Shown here: positions 1 to 12,585 of the stretch, piece after piece
Position numbering within the stretch: position 1 is the stretch's first letter
Layout of the letters: the number at the start of each line of letters is the position of its first letter
NCBI GenBank assembly: GCA_026225945.1
Contig: JAMJFZ010001133.1
Span: 6,778,501 to 6,842,500 of the forward strand
Origin: Cricetomys ansorgei
Lineage: Eukaryota > Chordata > Mammalia > Rodentia > Nesomyidae
Length of the DNA stretch: 64,000 nucleotides
Direction: 5' to 3'
The notes under the pieces: model-generated
What the model was told of the DNA's origin: nothing
Database searches by the model: none
What the model saw: the letters and a program-made list of their open reading frames with translations, nothing else
Position numbers and translations under genes: made by a program

Positions 1-1078
1 CCTGGTTCCTGACCGCCCAGGCAGTGTATGTTATGGGCTCCCTCTCCTGGCTTGGGCCTCAAATTAATTCGGTCATTGGTTCACCACTCCCACAAGTTCT
101 GTATTACTATTGTTTCAGTAGATCTTGCAGGAAGATTAGATTTTACGTCTAAAGTTTTGTGGGTGGGTGTCCCAGTCTCACCTTTGGGGAGCCTTGTCTG
201 CTTACAGAAGATGACCAATTCAGGCTCTGTATCTTTCATTACTAGGAATCTTTCTAGGATAACTTCCATAGATTCCATTATGTTTCTAATACACTAGGTT
301 TCCAAATTGCCCCCTCAGTCCCCACCCTAATTCCAGCTTTCTCTCCCCGTATATTTCCCTTCACTTTCCCCAACTGATTCCCTTTGCTCCAGTCCCCACC
401 TGTTCCTACTCCACCCAGAAAATCTGTTCTATTTCCCCTTTTCAGGGAGATCCAGGCCTCCTACTATGCCCAATCATCATCAGAGAACCTTCCTGTGGCA
501 GCAGATGAAAACAGATGCAGAGGCCTACAGTCAGACATTATGTAGAGAAAGAATCTAAATTGGAAGTTTTCATTTGTTCCTTCCCCCTCAGAGCTCTGGG
601 AACCCCATGGAAGATGGGGAGAAAAGACTGTAGCAGAGGGGTTTGAGGAGACCAGGGAACAAGTCCCACTGAATCAACTAAGGAAGGCTCAAATGGGCTC
701 ACAGAGACTGAGTTGGCAAACGTGGAGCCTGAATGAGTCTGTACCAGGTACTCTACATATATGTTTTGTAATTTTGTGGGACTCCTAACGATGGGAGTTG
801 TGGGATGTCTCTGACTTTTTGGTTGTTCATAGAACCCTTTTCTTCCTACTGGGTTCCATCAACCAATCTCAACTTCAGATTTGTGCCTCACCCTATTGTT
901 TCCTGTTGTATCATATTTGACTGATATCATTTAGAGGCCTTTTTCTTGAGGGAAATGAAGGAGGAGTAGTTCAAAGTGAAAGGGCAGGTGGTAGAGACCT
1001 AGGAGAAGTGGAGGGAGGGGAAACTGTGGTCAGGATGTATCATGTGAAAGAAAAATTTATTTTCAATAAAAAAAAGGA
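1..1078 (+). mobile_element. L1 (LINE-1) 3' UTR and tail, 5' part outside window
   Basis: The segment ends in the purine-rich GGAGGGAGGGGAAACTG stretch, a TTTTCAATAAA signal (AATAAA at 1065-1070) and a short A-run, which is how many muroid L1 3' ends close. From about 470 to 1075 it aligns by eye with 58063-58585, the tail of the long L1 in this window: both share the CATCATCAGAGA start, a CCCTCAGAGCTC block and an AATCAACTAA block. The first 450 bases match my memory of Lx-type rodent L1 3' UTR and differ from the upstream part of the other L1, so the two may belong to different subfamilies. It is non-coding; the 89-codon frame at 28-297 is chance. The plus orientation follows from the poly(A) end. 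Confidence 0.8.
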
Positions 1079-2027
1079 GACGGAGACCCATCTCAATTAA
1101 TGCCCATCAATCCATCCTCCATCCGACCATGTTAGCTACATTTCTACCTGTCTTTTTACAAATAGCTCACGGTTTAAATCCTTATGAAAAGAGGTTATTT
1201 TTGACCTGGGGGATGGGGACATACTCTCACTTTGTGCCCACTCTACCATAGGAACAGGAAGATAAACAACAATCTTCTGCAGAATGATCTGTCATAAAGG
1301 AACTTTGAAGACTTAAATATGGAAAGAAGCTTTGTTTGTCTTTTTCGAAGAATATTATACACATTTAAAAGATAAAAAAATTACAACTGCTTATTATCTA
1401 CAATAAATGCTGTATCAAAGCAAAATAAGGTTGACAATGTTCTATACTTTTGAAATGAGAGAGAAGCCTACTGTTTTTAATGTGCATTTGGCTTCATGAA
1501 TGAAAGTGTTTCACCACTCAAGAGATTCCACTGAGATTCACTTTTGCCAGAGGCATGGCTGTCATCTCTACACTCCAGCATTTTGAGCCTCAGGTGAAGA
1601 ACAGTAATTGCAGTAGATCTAAGAACCAAAGTGGCATCAATTTAGTAGGGGTTCTATCACCCTAACATGACTGAAACTGACCAAGGAAATGTGGTATACA
1701 AATCATCATAATGAAATATATCAGAAAGTTCCAAAATAGTTCTCAGTAAGAGATGGTATATGCATGTGGCCTCAGTCTGATATATCAGATAAGGAAGGGC
1801 TTGGACCTGATAGGTAGGCTATGGCATAAGAATACTGTGAATTAAATGTGGTGAAATAACTTTTAAAACATAGAGAGACTGAAGGAATGTATATATACAA
1901 TTCTATGACCAACTCATTAGCCTGATGACTGCAAAGAAAGGAGGCTAGAAATGAAAAGTAAAACATAAAATTCAAGACAAAAAAATCTATCTTTTAAGCT
2001 CCTAAACATTCAAAGACCGTATCTGGG
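1079..2027. other. unassigned AT-rich DNA
   Basis: No repeat family, exon signal or simple repeat recognised. Confidence 0.5.
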
Positions 2028-2195
2028 CTGGGGATGTGGCTCAGTTTGTAGACTGCTTGTTTACCGCACATGAAACCTTAGTGTGTATTCCTAGAACTGT
2101 ATAAATCAGTTGTGGATATATACGCCTATAATCCACCACTAAGGAGGTAAAGATAGCAGAACTAGGCATTCAAAGTTATCTTTGGCCCCAATTTT
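2028..2195 (+). mobile_element. B4-type SINE (ID-like head, B1-like body)
   Basis: It starts GGGCTGGGGATGTGGCTCAG, the tRNA-derived ID head with an A-box-like GTGGCTCAG. A B1-like part follows: CCTATAATCC at about 2126, a degraded AGGAGGTAAAGATAGCAG and a final CAAAGTTATCTTTGGCC. The order ID then B1 on the plus strand is that of B4/RSINE1. Heavy divergence shows an old insertion, and no clear target duplication is visible. Confidence 0.7.
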
Positions 2196-2668
2196 CCACT
2201 CTTAAACTCCAACTTTGACCTTTCAGTCTGTCATTGTTTTTTCCAGCTAGATTTTGTCATGGTGACAGGTTTAAGGTCCCTACAGCTCTAGGTTGTATAC
2301 ATATATTCTAAATAGCAACCTGAAGACATGCATTCATCTCCTAAGCAATACAAGGCCTGACTATAGTTAATAACATCATACACAACTCCTATACTATAGT
2401 GACCACGGATTGATTCTGTCCAATAACACCAATACAAGAGAGAAGCAGCAGTGATTCTGTTCATGTGATTGGATAGTCCTTAGCATCTAGTTTCGACCTC
2501 AACACAGGACACAGAGCCTCAAACTGAGACCTAATGTGGTTCTTCCTTCCTCTATGTTCCCACACTGGCCTGACTTGACAGCTGTATATTAGAAAGGCAT
2601 TATGTAACATTCAAGAGACTCAAAAGGCATCAAAAGTTGATGAATTTTACCAGCTTTGTGATTTGTAT
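2196..2668. other. unassigned DNA
   Basis: AT-rich, non-repetitive by eye; no feature supported. Confidence 0.45.
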
Positions 2669-2712
2669 GTGTGCCTGTGTGTGTGTGCATGTGTGTGTGT
2701 GTGTTTGTGTGG
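2669..2712. repeat. (TG)n microsatellite, interrupted
   Basis: Runs of GT interrupted by CC, CA and TT. It directly abuts an inverted ID-like sequence and may have grown from the tail of that SINE. Confidence 0.85.
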
Positions 2713-2785
2713 TGATTCTGGAGGTTGAATCCAGTGTTTCATATGTACTAAATATAATCCCTGTTACCCAGGTAGATCCCAAGCT
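2713..2785 (-). mobile_element. probable inverted ID-like SINE head
   Basis: Read on the minus strand, this is a degraded ID head: the plus strand GGAGGTTGAATCCAG matches the inverted GGGGATTGAACCCAG block, followed by a weak match to the inverted promoter part. Divergence is high, so this is tentative. Confidence 0.45.
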
Positions 2786-3088
2786 TTCTTTTTATACTTT
2801 TTAAAGAAATGACTTTACTGAAATGATATTACTGTGTAAATGTTACTTGCTGGACTTGAAAAAAATCATTCCTTCTGCGTATTGTATATACAATATGATG
2901 GTTAGGTAATCAGATCTTTCCCTTGCCTGGCAGCTTGCATTTCAGTGGATATCTGTTTTCTGTTTCTGTCTGTACTTCCTTACCTCTATGCATTGTCAGG
3001 TTTACAGCGCTGAGACTCACTCAAGAACCAGTGGATGTTAGACATCTCTTACTGATAAGCTTTCCATTTTCATATCGTATTAGGACAC

Positions 3089-3138
3089 TACACACACACA
3101 CACAGACACACACACACACATACACACACACACACACA
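3089..3138. repeat. (CA)n microsatellite
   Basis: About 50 bases of CA/AC with single G and T interruptions. The small frames read through it on both strands are low-complexity artefacts. Confidence 0.95.
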
Positions 3139-6100
3139 ACCACATAATCATCTGCACATAACTTCCTTACTCTAAATATGAGAATCATCACTGAAGAGAA
3201 AATCACATGTAATTTTGTAGAAATAAAAACTGATCCAACTGATTCAGACTCAGAATCTTGTATTCAATGCTTTCAGCACAAGATACTTACAAACCAGCTC
3301 TGTGGAGTCCTCACATCCTCTGTCATCACCAAATAAGAATCAGCTCTGTGCAGACAATATATGGGTATCTCTCAGTCAAATGCATGTCTCACAATATCTA
3401 ACTGCAGGTCCCATTACATCAACATTGAACATTCAATTCCTCAGTACTGTCTCTCTGCTTAAGTCATGCATCGGCCTCGGACTGTGACACCTGTGTTTCT
3501 GATCAACATTCCCCCTTTTGATTAGATTAATTTGCTAAAAGTACTTCATATAACTCAAACTTTTCTGTGGATATAATGTAAAGAATGTAAAGAATGTTTC
3601 AAAGAGTTAGATGGAGTATAGTAAAGAGCAAGAATCCAAGAGTCAGAATAATTGATTCTGCCATCACAATTTGTTTTTTTTTTTCTGGATTATAGAGGAG
3701 ATGGCATCCAAACCCAAACCATAGTTACTGCAAGGCACACAACCAGAGTTCCTTAGTGACCTCATCCTATACTAGATGAAATAGACTGTGAGAACAAGGG
3801 AGTATATTTGAATGAGGAAAGGTGACAAAATTTGTATCTTTATGTTAAAGTTATGGTACTAAAATGCTTGGACTATGAATGCTTGCAAAAGATTTTTCCT
3901 ACATGGTTTAACATGCTTTATGTAATTACTCATTATTACATGAAGATTATATGTTACCTGTTCACATGCAGAAGCAATAATGGCTCAGATTCAAGTCACT
4001 TCTGAACTAATATGAGTTTGGATATTAACATTCTTCTTTTAGGTTTTGAAATCTCTTAGGCCTTATATCCATTTTCTAACCTATTTATCAATTTTTGTAC
4101 ATTAATTATTCTTCTGATCAGCAGAAAGAATTCAGATCTCCCAATCTGACAAGTCAGCATCAGTAATTCATTTTTTCTTATGAATATTTATCCCACTTCT
4201 CTGCACAAATTCCTGTAGTGACTAGTTAGGAAACATATTGAAGGAGACATGCATAGCTCCTGTCTCTACAAAGTTTAGAATTTTGGGGGGAAGAAATTAT
4301 TAATCAGGTAATAGTCATAAAGTGTGAAAATATTGAGAGGAGAAAAGCATAAAGCACAAGAGAAAACAACATTGTACAAATTGTCTGTTTAATAAGTCAT
4401 GAATATATCCTGAAACTAAGAATGTTGAAGGTTAAATGTGAAATACATATTGCAAAGGTGATGAAGAAAGTTGGTATGTATATTGGAAATCTATAAGAAT
4501 GTCTTCAGAAGAAGGGTAATTTAGTATGCAAAAAGAACTTAGACATGGACTGTACTCATTCTAAACTAACAAAAATGGCTGACATGTTATTTAATGATAA
4601 AAATATTCCGGTTGATTGGGTAAAAATATTATAAGCAGTTATATTTTGTCTTAATTGCAAACTATCCTAAATACAGAAAATGTAAAGAAGTCTACCTAGC
4701 AATTGCAATAAATAAAGCAAAATGATAATATAAAAATAAGGAAGAAACAGTGATAGGATTGACAGGAAAATACAATTGTGAAAATTCGAGGAAATAAAAA
4801 AAAAAGAGGAATCCAAGGTCAACCACATGATCTAACCACAATTCTATATAATTCATTTTTGTTGGAGAAGCTGAGTCACTGCTGTCTGATTCTGAACTTT
4901 CAGTGGTGCCAGGATGGCTTGAAGTTTCTCTTCAGTCCAGGAAATCATTTGTTTCCAAGACAAGATTGTTTCCTGAATTACTGCAACCATCATTAATAGT
5001 TCTGGAAAAGTCTACAGACAATTTATTGTATTTGTAATTACAGAATGCAAATACACAATCACAGTTATAGATACCCAAACCATGCACACACACAAACACA
5101 CGCACACACACGAATATGTCTGTACAAAACATATGTTTGTTTTATCATTAAAGTAAAATGTTTATAATTTCAGTAGTGAATTTATATTAAATATAACAAA
5201 GTGTAAAGCAACAGCAACATCAGTCTAATTCTGAGGATTATGACTGTAACAAATTTATAAAATATATTTTTAAAAATTAAATTACAATTGTGACAGTAGT
5301 GACAATGTAATACATTGAAATAAAAGAATGTTGATTACAAGAAATATAATAATATGGTAACATTTCTGATTACCTGCCATCGGGCAAACATGAGGATATT
5401 AAGTGGAATATGATAGAACTATGTCAAATGTGTGTATGAAATTTTTATGAAATCTATCAGTTCAATATATACTAAATAAAATTTTTAAAAAAAGAAAATT
5501 TCATTAGTAAACAATTAAGAGGTTTTAAATTGTGTACTGTTCTGAATGTTTGAGGAAATCTTGTTCCATATTGTTCTGTGCTACTGAAAACATGAAGAAT
5601 TTTCCAACATACTTGTGCAGAATAAGCTACCCATGGCCTAGTCGTTTAACAAGTATCTCAATTATTGAGGAAGTTGTTATGGTACTATGGTACTACAGAC
5701 ATAAGTTCAAGGTAATTGACATCACCTCTTATCATCTTCTTGATATTGTATCATCCCACATAACCAATAAAGAACAAGGATCTGATCTGTATAGTACAAT
5801 AAGGTATTCAAAGTCTTATAATTTTAGTTTAGCATGTTGCTGTGGTTATTTAGTTTATTAGTACTTAGTCACATTGAAATCTTGCTTGCCTCATTTTATG
5901 TATCACTGGGGACTTGGTATAGTCTTGTAAGATGTAAAGGTGGGCTTTTACTCAGGTATTTTATCAGAACTGAAGAGTTTATGCTAAATTTATTCATCTC
6001 AGAAATGTTGAAATATATTATAACTTAAGCCTTTGCCATTAGAAAATACTATAAAGCAACAGAAACATTATTTCCAGAAGTATGATTGTAGTTAAATATA

Positions 6101-9100
6101 GCAAAATAACTCACTTCAGTGAGATATATTCTGGAAAAATATTGGAGAGTCTTTCAAACTTAGAAATTTATTCTAGTGGCTTTTTGGGGGTAAGTGCTCA
6201 CTAATTTAAAGGCTATCAGCAGTGCAAAACACTTGAACATTTTGAAACATGAGGATTTACAATGTAATCATGGCTACTTAAGAGATCATATAATCATGCT
6301 GTCAATCATCATAACAAATACTTCAGGGGATTTCAGTATGGATGCTGCGGAAAGAATCACTCTCCCATTTTCCTCTGTGCAACCAGTTATAAATAACAAC
6401 CCTTGCCAATACAGCGGAAGAAATCTCAACTACTTCCTCATAGATAGACTCTTGAACTAGATTTTTCTTGGCAACCATTCAAAAAAAGTAAATTTAATCC
6501 GAATATAAAATTGGTTTTCACTAAGTTTCCAAGTCATCACTAGATTTAATGTGCAAAACTGCTAATGCAAAGCATTGTAAAATAAAAATTTAGATAAAAT
6601 GCGCACATTTCAGAGTGTGTGTGTGTTTATGTATGTGCATGTGTGTCTCCAGTGCTGAGGATAGAGGCAAGGTTATTGCCTCCTTACATTCATATAACAC
6701 TGAAAGCTTTCACTGTGACAGTACTCTCCCAAATCTCTTCAACATTCTTCCCTATACCTAATGTAATAATTATTAGTGTCACTTTTTAAAGAAGTAGTAA
6801 ATATGTAAATAGTATTAAATTTTACAACACAAGAAATTAAAGGCCTATATATTAAAACAACAACAAAAGCATTTAAAATACTCCACAAATACTAATTGAA
6901 TAACTGTTATTATCCAAGTACTACACCATGTGATAAGAAAAATTTAAGCACATATTATGTATATATTTTATACATTTGATAGAAACACATATCTCTGTGT
7001 GTAATCATTTATGTAAAATATTTTATCATGTGTAACTTAATATACTAAGTTAATGTTCAAGTCTATTTGTTACATGTATCTACATACATGTGTTCTTTAG
7101 TTTATGAATAAAGATGGTACTGATTGCTTACTTCAGAGTTAAATGGTATCAGGATCATCCTTCATTTATGTAAGTTTACAATTAAATCTGAGTTCTAAGA
7201 AGATATTGATATATCAATGATATAAATAAAAATTAAAATATGAATTGACTTTACTATTACTGTAAATCTCTATAACAAAATTTAAATAACATTCTAGTAT
7301 TATAATTTTAGATTTAGGAAAAATTTACTATAGAGATAAGTGGAATGCTGATATACTTCACAATAGTATTTTTCGAGCCTTTCTATATCATATATTATGT
7401 TACAATTGTTATAATTAATAAAATTATGTTGATGATTTATTAATATTTTAATAAATTATTTGAGATAAATAAATTTGAAATTATCTGTTAGTAATACAGT
7501 CATGCTGTATTAGTATACCATCCATAAACACATGTTACTTTTAAATGTCATTTTTTCCTATTTTCCTTCCAGCTATGACAGCTTCTGACTGTCATTATCT
7601 GAATGTTTTGGAGAGTATAGCTTAAATATTATATAGACTTTTCACAGAACATTTTTGTCTAATGGCTTTCTTACTATTACTGTAGGATATTTTGATTTTG
7701 ATGATGGTATGCCACAGTTAAAGACCCATCCTCAGACTGTCATATCAAAAATCATCTGTCAATGCAACCTACATTGATTATATGACTGGTGAAATATGTC
7801 TCAAGTCTTTCTGCTGTTAAGGAAGTGTTTGTTTTTTCTTTCTATATTGTACTCTTTGAATGCAGGATTTTATATCCCTAAATCTCCTTAATGACAAAGT
7901 ATTTAAGTAAATATCTTGGTGTTTTTTTGCACAAACATTTGTCTCTGTATCCATGTTTATATATTTATTGACCAATTGTTTGCACTAGATGGAGTCATGA
8001 TGCTTATTTTATATTTTAACTTTTTATAACTCATAGATAATTTATTTCTTCTCAAGGTTCATCTTTACACATTGGAAGTCTTTGATTAGTTCCTGGATCA
8101 CTTGGACATAAACCTATCCTTGATTTTGCTGATGCTATTTTTGCTTGTTTGTTTGGTGGGAGAGAAGAGATAGTTTATTCTTTTTATGCTAAAGGATACC
8201 TATCAGATATATTTCCTTCTCTTGTTTATAATCAGTCTTTTCCCAAAGTGTTCTCATTTCCTGAAAACACTGACGAAAGTCAAATTATAATTGTAGGCTA
8301 GAAAGTGTTATTTATTTAGATTTCCTCAACAGATAAAGAAAAGGACATATAGATGTACACTACTCGTAGGATACACACATCAATACATATCTATTTGTGC
8401 AACCATTTGTTTCTATATTGAGCAAAGCATTTGTTGATGATGGTCATTCCAAGTCCCAATCAATCAGTTTCCACATGGACCATTCTCTTCTCCATCCACC
8501 ACTCTCTACTACAGGACTAGGAAACCTACCTTTCATGACTACAACAATCATTTGTATAATTCATTGCTGGTGTGTGTGCATTCATGTGTGTGCATGCATT
8601 CAAGAAAAATCAGTACTAGACTTTCAACTTAGGTGTTCAAAATATTTTTCAGACTAGTGTTTCCTTCAATAATTTTTATAATATTCTGTTTTGTTTTTGC
8701 TTTTAATCTGAAAGTCTAAGTTTGCTTTCCAATAGATAAAAGTCAGTACGTTTGCTCATATTCTCAAGTAAGATTAATACACATATTTTCAAATGTAGGT
8801 TATTTAAATTAAGTTTTGAGCCCCATTTTATAACTCCTAGCATCTTAAGAATTTTGTTTTACTTGGCACATGTTCAGATTGTGATGTTTTGTAAGTTTTG
8901 ATATGTTAGTAATTGACTTTCATGACACTATAAAGAAGCATTTTGATTCCTTGAATCAGCTCTATATTTCCTCTATTTAACTTTGCCTTAGCCATCATTT
9001 CCTGACAGACACTGTTGTCTATTCCTTTACCTTTTACAAAATGGCAAGTGGCCTGCTGAGATTGTCTCCTTTCAGTTATCAATTGCATTTAAGACGCATG

Positions 9101-9698
9101 CCCCATGTATTTCAGAGTTCATTAAATTGTATTGGTGAATACAACCCATTGTAGGGCTAAATCAGAGTTTTTTTATCTACTCACTTATCAAATGACATTT
9201 TGAGTTTTCCATTTTGGAGCAGTTAAAAACAAAGCTATTATTATGAACATGAAGAGAGATTTGTAGGCATACATTTTTCAAATCACTTACACAAATAATA
9301 GAAAAGACCATGATTTCAATGTAGTTGACTTTTACTCTATTTAAATGAGTAAAATGCTGAACTGAACTCTAACGAGGGCTCCTGAACCTTGTCAATAAAG
9401 ATACCTTTACATCTGAGAAATGTCTATGTGAAATTGATTATGTAGTCATATTAAATACATTTAAAATTTAAACATTTACTGATAATAAACAATAAAGGAA
9501 CTTATTTTAAAGCAATGCTGACATATATAAAATATGATCTTAAAGCTTATTGAAAATAAAAACAAATTGGCTCACTAGTGTAATAAATGAAATGCTTATT
9601 TGTTTATGTGAAATAATGCACCTTGGTCAAATAATTGATAATGACTTTTATAGAGCATCTTAATAATTTTTCATAGTCTATGGTATATTTTTAAAACT
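3139..9698. other. long AT-rich stretch without recognised genes
   Basis: About 6.5 kb of AT-rich DNA in which I recognise no gene or full repeat. Small items are a T-run near 3672, a CA-rich patch at 5087-5112, a TG patch at 6615-6647 followed by a very weak inverted ID-like sequence to about 6735, and a TG patch at 8571-8601. Open frames at 5532-5861 and 6194-6460 show no domain, biased composition or neighbouring exon. Confidence 0.5.
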
Positions 9699-9699
9699 C

Positions 9700-9900
9700 T
9701 TATATATATGTATGTTGGTATGCTTTTGTGTGTTTATGCATGCTATATGTGTCAGGTGTACATATAGCATCAGACCCTTTGAACTGAATATACATATTAC
9801 ATGCAGTTTTGATCCTAATGACCTGGGTCCTGGGAACCAAACTTTGAACCCCTGCAAGATCAGCAAACACTCTTAGCTACTGGGATACCTCTCCAGTTTG
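9700..9900 (-). mobile_element. inverted B2/B3-type SINE
   Basis: The right part carries CTGGGAACCAAACTTTGAAC, then GCAAGATCAGCAAACACTCTTAGCTACTG and ACCTCTCCAG. These are the inverted B2/B3 B-box region and head (consensus sense GCTGGAGAGATGGCTCAG). The left side is a TG/TA-rich tail on the expected side for minus orientation. It is well diverged, so an old copy. Confidence 0.75.
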
Positions 9901-9929
9901 ACTTTAAAAGATTGTATTTTTTAATTTTT

Positions 9930-10102
9930 ATAACATTTTCATCTATTTACATTTTGTACATGTATGCACACACATAGGCAAAGTGATAATTTTGGATGGC
10001 AGAGAACAACTTGCAGGGATCAGTTTTCTCCTTCCACCATGTGGGTTATGGGGATTAAAATCAAACTTAGCAGTACTTGATTTTGTAATTATCAATACTG
10101 GA
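9930..10102 (-). mobile_element. inverted B3-type SINE
   Basis: Contains GACAACTTG-like and ATCAGTTTTCTCCTTCCACC followed by ATGTGGGTTATGGGG, a recognisable inverted B3 body. The promoter-bearing head at the right end is strongly degraded. It lies in the same orientation as the SINE just upstream, so they are two separate insertions. Confidence 0.65.
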
Positions 10103-10584
10103 ATTCTGCTTTGCAAGAATAAATAGTACAAATGGCAGAAGTGTGTTTATGGATGTCTCAGATATTGTTGAAAGTTTTGTCCTAAACCTAAGTCAAAATA
10201 CATTTAACATCTTTTAATGAAATTCAACAATTAAAAATTTTCTACAATTAAATCAGTATGCTCCTCTAAGACTAGGTAAATAAGTGTGCAGATTAAAAGA
10301 ATACAAATCATAGACTATAATAATTTTTAACTTAAGCTAAGGTGTCTCTGGTCGTGTTTTTTGCTTTGTATGAGTTTATGTTCAGTTCCATTTAGTCATG
10401 TTGTGAGGCTACATTGACCCTGCATGTGCAACAGCAAGGAATATGTCAAAATGCCTCTGATCCATCAGTATGTACTAGAATAAACTGTGTTTCTTACATT
10501 TCCAGAAGTCTCTTATTATTGAAAACATTTTGTTGTACCACCTTCAGATTCACTGTCAGGAGTCTAAGAAGATGCATTTGAGAC
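10103..10584. other. unassigned DNA
   Basis: AT-rich, no repeat or exon recognised. Confidence 0.4.
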
Positions 10585-10809
10585 TGCGGAGAAATCTCGG
10601 GGGCTAAGAGTGATTATTGCTTTTGTAGAGGAATCAGCTTTGGTTTACAGTATCCACATGAAGGCTTACATACATCTATAACTCTACCTCCAGGTGATCT
10701 GACACCTCTTCTGAACTCTATGTGTTTCTTTATGCAACCGATGCTCATATTTATACAGACTCACACTCATACACATAAGGGATAAATAAACAAATAAATA
10801 AATAAATCT
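10585..10809 (+). mobile_element. B3/B2-type SINE
   Basis: A degraded head (GCGGAGAAATCTCGG, GGCTAAGAGTG) is followed by CCACATGAAGGCTTACATACATCTATAACT, CCTCCAGGTGATCTGACACC and an AAATAAATAAATAAAT tail, the usual order for a plus-strand B3. Confidence 0.75.
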
Positions 10810-11270
10810 GTAAGAAGTTGAATTCTATTATGGCATTCTTTTATACCTGCCAACAATTCATTAACAAAAGATATTTCTCATTCAAATCCTGGCCATGTTC
10901 AGATCACAGATTTTTGTTGTTGCTGTTTTGGTTGGGTTGGGTTTTCCTTTGTCTTTTAATTTCTCACTTCTATGTAGTATCATTTCTTTGTTTTAATTTA
11001 AAATTAGCAATTATTTTAAAATGTCAATTATTCTTTCACATTCTCAGTTACTATCTGCATTTACTCTTGGAGAAGGTTTACTTTTTTTTCTATTTAGTAA
11101 ATGGATGTTTTACTGATGATAGATCTTTACATTTTCTTCTATACTTTGGAAAAAACATGCTCAATAAATATGTTTTGTGAGTTTTTTCTTTTATGGTATT
11201 TATTTTTATACACAAATTCATATATGTACATATAGATATATTCTTCATATGTGTCTATATGGACATTCTT

Positions 11271-11294
11271 GTGTGTGTGTGTGTGTGTGTGTGT
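11271..11294. repeat. (GT)12 microsatellite
   Basis: Perfect GT repeat at the left edge of an inverted B4, on the side of the SINE 3' tail. Confidence 0.95.
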
Positions 11295-11555
11295 ATGGTA
11301 ATTGTCAGGTGTTCAGAGGTCAGACAACTTTTTCAATAATTTTTCACCTTCGTTTGTAGCCCAGTATTCATTAAACATAGAGCATGCAGGTTCAGAAAAG
11401 TTGCTCAGAAACTTCACTGGATCCTCCTGTCTCAACTCCTACAGTACTCTAATTAAAGACAGAAAAGTACACCCAACTTGTACATGGTGTTGGGGTTAAA
11501 TATAGGCCCTTAAGCTTGCAAAGCAAGCCATTTACTAGTGGAGCCCTGTCCTCAG
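11295..11555 (-). mobile_element. inverted B4-type SINE
   Basis: Reading the minus strand from 11555 gives an ID-like head (GAGCTGAGGACAGGGCTCC, TTTGCAAGCTTAAGGGCC), then ACAGGAGGATCCAGTG and a GTCTGACCTCTGAACACC-like end. That is the order of full B4 elements. The plus strand TGTTGGGGTTAAATATAGGC is the inverted B-box region. The frames at 11177-11499 are readings of this repeat. Confidence 0.75.
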
Positions 11556-11751
11556 CTCTTGAATATTCTTGTTCCATATCATTTTATATCTGTATGGTAC
11601 CATCTACATGGAATTCCCCTTTAAGATTTAATTTAATTTATTCTTTTTTAAAATGGCTATTTAAACCTCAAGTTTAAATTTCCATTTTTCCTTTATTCTT
11701 TCACAAAAACTGTAGGAAATTTTTTCCTATACATACATTTATTTACTTTTG

Positions 11752-11970
11752 CAGTGCTACAGCTTGAAGGCAGACCTTGTACATTTTATATATGTTTTGC
11801 CTCTGCACATCGTCATGATTCTACACCTCATTTTTTAAAAACAATATCTCGATAAATAATGCTCTATGGTTTTTAACTTGCTTAATGACCAAGGTATCTT
11901 AATTGTTCTTCTTCGCCCTCCCAACTTCTGGGATTATGGATGTGTAATAATGACTGACAAACACTTTATG
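11752..11970 (-). mobile_element. old inverted SINE pieces (ID-like and B1-like)
   Basis: 11752-11835 is an inverted ID-like head (GTGCTACAGCTTGAAGGCAG, CCTTGTACAT, CTACACCTCA). 11905-11970 has the inverted B1-like CCTCCCAACTTCTGGGATTA. The order is B1 then ID on the minus strand, the reverse of a B4, so these are probably two degraded insertions. Confidence 0.5.
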
Positions 11971-12124
11971 CTTCTCTGCCTAATGCAATTATAGAGTTTA
12001 GCAAGTGGCATTGCAATGCTGTTGGTTTTATCTTTATAATTTATACTTTTAATTTGTTTATGTGTGTATTTCCATAAAATAGACCATAGAAATTAATTAG
12101 CTTTATGTATACGTATATGAGTGT

Positions 12125-12347
12125 GTGTGGAAATGTGCATGCATGGTCATGTGTAATCCCAAATTTTGGTTATTATTCCATAGGCATCACCCCCTTTCCC
12201 TTCCCCCTTCCCTTCCCTTCCCTTCCCTTCCCTTCCCTTCCCTTTCCCTTCCCTTCCCTTCCCTTCCCTTCCCTTCCCCTCCCCCCTCCCCTCCCCTCCC
12301 CTCCCCTCCTCTTTTCTTCTCTTCTCTTTTCCTCTTTCTTTCTCTTT

Positions 12348-12440
<93 letters not shown>

Positions 12441-12585
12441 CTTTCTAATTCTTTTTCATGAAATCCCTCAGTGGCCTGATGTTTAACCAGTAGTATAGTC
12501 TTCAAGACCCAGGGATATGCCTGTCTTTGCTTCCCTAGCACTGAGATTACAAGTGTACAGCACTATGAATGGATTAAAATTGCTT
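12125..12585 (-). mobile_element. inverted B4-like SINE split by a pyrimidine tract
   Basis: To the right of the tract, CCCTCAGTGGCCTGATG, GACCCAGGGATATGCCTGTC and AGCACTGAGATTACAAGTG are the inverted middle of a B4/B1 body. On the left, a TGTGTGTG-rich flank could be the other side. The tract at 12190-12446 probably grew from a T-rich part of the SINE. Confidence 0.55.
12190..12446. repeat. 257-nt uninterrupted polypyrimidine tract
   Basis: Every base from 12190 to 12446 is C or T. The unit changes along the tract: CCCTT repeats to about 12275, CCCCT to about 12308, mixed CTTTT, then CTTT (12349-12380), CT (12381-12428) and CTTT again. The complement is pure purine. Open frames on both strands here translate the repeat and are not genes. 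Confidence 0.98.

Noticed and set aside
5532..5861. 109-codon plus-strand frame
   Set aside because: No recognisable domain or codon bias; an isolated frame in an AT-rich stretch.
10818..11180. 120-codon Phe/Leu-rich frame resembling a membrane protein
   Set aside because: T-rich DNA encodes hydrophobic residues by default; no conserved family, no gene context.
12105..12541. Long overlapping frames on both strands (118, 107 and 122 codons)
   Set aside because: They translate the pure pyrimidine/purine tract into Phe/Leu/Pro/Ser or Glu/Arg/Lys repeats; a repeat-free frame is absent.
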